The translations under genes and the position numbers were made by a program. From positions 1-42,799 of the forward strand of contig JAOUOS010000029.1 in assembly GCA_029880285.1 (NCBI GenBank): 42,799 bases of DNA. The letters are read 5' to 3'. The DNA comes from Spirochaetia bacterium (GTDB taxonomy: Bacteria; Spirochaetota; Leptospiria; Turneriellales; JAOUOS01). Below, in pieces: positions 42,043-42,799 of the stretch. Under the pieces are notes generated by a model. That model was not told where the DNA came from and ran no database searches. It was given only the letters and a program-made list of their open reading frames with translations. The first letter of the stretch is position 1, and each line of letters opens with the position of its first letter.

Positions 42043-42058
42043 CATTATTATCTCCTTT
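42043..42058 (-). other. Ribosome site followed by ATG-TAA
   Basis: On the minus strand AAAAAGGAGATAATA is followed by ATG at once closed by TAA. A strong translation start with no gene behind it suggests a removed or eroded gene. Confidence 0.3.
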
Positions 42059-42109
42059 TTGTTTGTGTGACCTTTGGTCATAGCGATTTTCTATTGTCTT
42101 TCAAAAGGG

Positions 42110-42193
42110 TTAATCGGCAGGAATGTTGTGCGAGTATCGGGCGATTTCGGAATATAATCTTTTCGGTATACACTCATCTAAAAGAATTTTCAA
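42110..42193 (-). pseudogene. DUF5615 (PIN-like) toxin, truncated
   Basis: Two bases after the DUF433 stop, a TTG-start frame reads LKILLDECIPKRLYSEIARY then SHNIPAD before a stop. KILLDEC-P-RL is the start of DUF5615 toxins, which normally follow DUF433 antitoxins and run about 110 residues. The rest, including the catalytic acidic residues further on, is missing. Other frames down to 41970 do not restore it. Confidence 0.65.
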
Positions 42194-42195
42194 AT

Positions 42196-42405
42196 TTAAC
42201 TCACTGATAATAAAGATTTTTCTGCCGATTTTAAAAGATTCAAAGCCTGCTCTTTGCTAACAGTCGGAAAATCTGCCAGAAAAGTATTTATAGAATCGCC
42301 AGCCTCTAAATAATCAAATAAAGCTTGAACAGGCACTCTGGTGCCTTTAAAAACAGGAGTACCCCCAAGAATGTCTTTATCTGTTGTAATTAAATCTTTA
42401 TCCAT
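42196..42405 (-). CDS. DUF433 antitoxin
   Basis: 69 residues, a full DUF433 domain: ITTDKDILGGTPVFKGTRVP, VQALFDYLEAGDSINTFLAD and FPTVSKEQALNLL. Members are DNA-binding antitoxins of type II modules paired with DUF5615 PIN-like toxins. Here the toxin directly downstream is truncated, so the antitoxin is an orphan. No clear ribosome site precedes the ATG. Confidence 0.88.
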   Translation of the reverse strand: MDKDLITTDKDILGGTPVFKGTRVPVQALFDYLEAGDSINTFLADFPTVSKEQALNLLKSAEKSLLSVS

Positions 42406-42495
42406 AATTATATCTGTCTATATTATAATATTAAATATACAATACAGAGTCAAGTAAATACAGTGATATTTATTTTGTCGCCTCGTTACATTTTT

Positions 42496-42540
42496 CGCTT
42501 CGCTCAAAGCACAAGCCTACAGGTAGCGTCGCTAACGGCG
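42496..42540. other. GC-rich stretch similar to the 8.1 kb element
   Basis: The blocks CGCTTCGC, GCACAAG, ACAGG and GTCGCTAA-G occur here in the same order as on the minus strand of the element at 8086-8262, with shorter gaps. The 42406-42727 gap contains no supported gene. Confidence 0.4.
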
Positions 42541-42563
42541 ACCATTCGATTAGAGATTTTATC

Positions 42564-42611
42564 TCTCATTCTGTTAGCCACACGTTTAAACGTATGGCTA
42601 ACAGAATGAGA
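42564..42611. repeat. 48-bp inverted repeat with almost no loop
   Basis: Two 24-base arms, 42564-42587 and 42588-42611, are complementary except for one position (core GTTAGCC...GGCTAAC around CGTTTAAACG). It could form a long cruciform. It is next to a further hairpin and to the shorter repeat CTAACAGAAT, which recurs at 42659. Confidence 0.8.
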
Positions 42612-42616
42612 AACTT

Positions 42617-42659
42617 GAGGCGGGTTGCTCGTACCGGCATAGCCGGTGAAACCCGCCTC
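42617..42659. repeat. Nested GC-rich hairpin
   Basis: GAGGCGGGTT (42617-42626) pairs with AACCCGCCTC (42650-42659); inside, CCGGC and GCCGG pair around ATA. Together with the preceding inverted repeat it forms a two-stem structure, as found at mobile-element ends or in REP-type repeats. Confidence 0.7.
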
Positions 42660-42727
42660 TAACAGAATAAAAAATTACGGCCAAAAAAGAGTTGCCAAAG
42701 TATATTTTTAAAATTATTTTGTTATTA

Positions 42728-42799
42728 ATGAAATTAACGTTAGAAATACCAGATGAAAAATTCTCTATTATTGAAAACAAAGCATTAGAACTTGGCATA
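42728..42799 (+). CDS. Partial gene, possible antitoxin-like protein (runs off the end)
   Basis: The last 24 codons read MKLTLEIPDEKFSIIENKAL then ELGI. This looks like the first strand and helix of small VapB-like or UPF-type proteins (K-T-EIPDE-F--I---A-ELGI). A weak promoter TTGCCA, 17 bases, TATTTT precedes it. Too short to name. Confidence 0.5.
   Translation, partial: MKLTLEIPDEKFSIIENKALELGI

Noticed and set aside
42598..42798. 66-codon minus-strand frame at the right edge
   Set aside because: It runs antisense through the hairpin structures and the better plus-strand gene start at 42728.

Overview
The window is about 43 kb of AT-rich DNA from a Gram-negative (diderm) bacterium. A TonB-dependent outer-membrane receptor with its ExbB/ExbD/TonB motor shows the outer membrane. 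Several lipoproteins have loose lipoboxes (residues before Cys such as IN, VW, GH). There are two regulators with a multi-helix membrane domain fused to an AraC domain, SUMF1-type lipoproteins and PAS-rich signalling proteins. This mix fits a spirochaete of the Leptospira side best, but no rRNA or other marker is present, so that assignment is an inference. No tRNA, rRNA, CRISPR array or intact transposase was seen.

Layout. (1) 245-4558, minus: a compact cyanophycin operon (isoaspartyl peptidase, cyanophycinase CphB, cyanophycin synthetase CphA), clearly more GC-rich than the rest and probably acquired. (2) 4690-8290: a patchwork of broken genes (HigB/HigA, a YafQ-type toxin, an HsdS tail) with palindromes and a GC-rich structured element. 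It also holds an intact serine hydrolase/TetR pair with a palindromic operator and two small intact genes. (3) 8332-14375, plus: an eight-gene operon for TonB-driven uptake: a small conserved protein, a DUF4395 membrane protein, a lipoprotein, the receptor, ExbB, two ExbD and TonB. (4) 14439-18331: a frameshifted phzF and an aminotransferase tail (minus), then a MocR-type regulator with direct-repeat operator and a class V aminotransferase (plus). (5) 18506-20643: two lipoproteins facing each other. The first ends in a SUMF1/C-type-lectin domain followed by a small hairpin, which looks like a diversity-generating retroelement (DGR) target. (6) 20842-23186: tandem membrane-AraC paralogues, each behind the same inverted repeat. 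(7) 23453-30385: a histidine kinase/response regulator/hybrid kinase operon, divergent from a four-PAS diguanylate cyclase across a perfect 16-bp inverted repeat. (8) 30490-36334: methyltransferase, GNAT, AraC regulator, PutA and a conserved small protein. (9) 36438-39565: a methyltransferase overlapping a lipoprotein with ten DUF4215 cysteine repeats. (10) 39654-41960: gene relics, then a PanE-like reductase/cysteine hydrolase/tautomerase operon. (11) 41961-42799: a DUF433 antitoxin with a truncated DUF5615 toxin, large hairpins, and the start of a further gene.

The recurring theme is that intergenic gaps hold eroded genes, especially toxins. The clearest complete systems are the cyanophycin pathway, the TonB uptake operon and the kinase/cyclic-di-GMP module. 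The most unusual candidate is the possible DGR target at 18506-20082; no reverse transcriptase or template repeat lies in this window.
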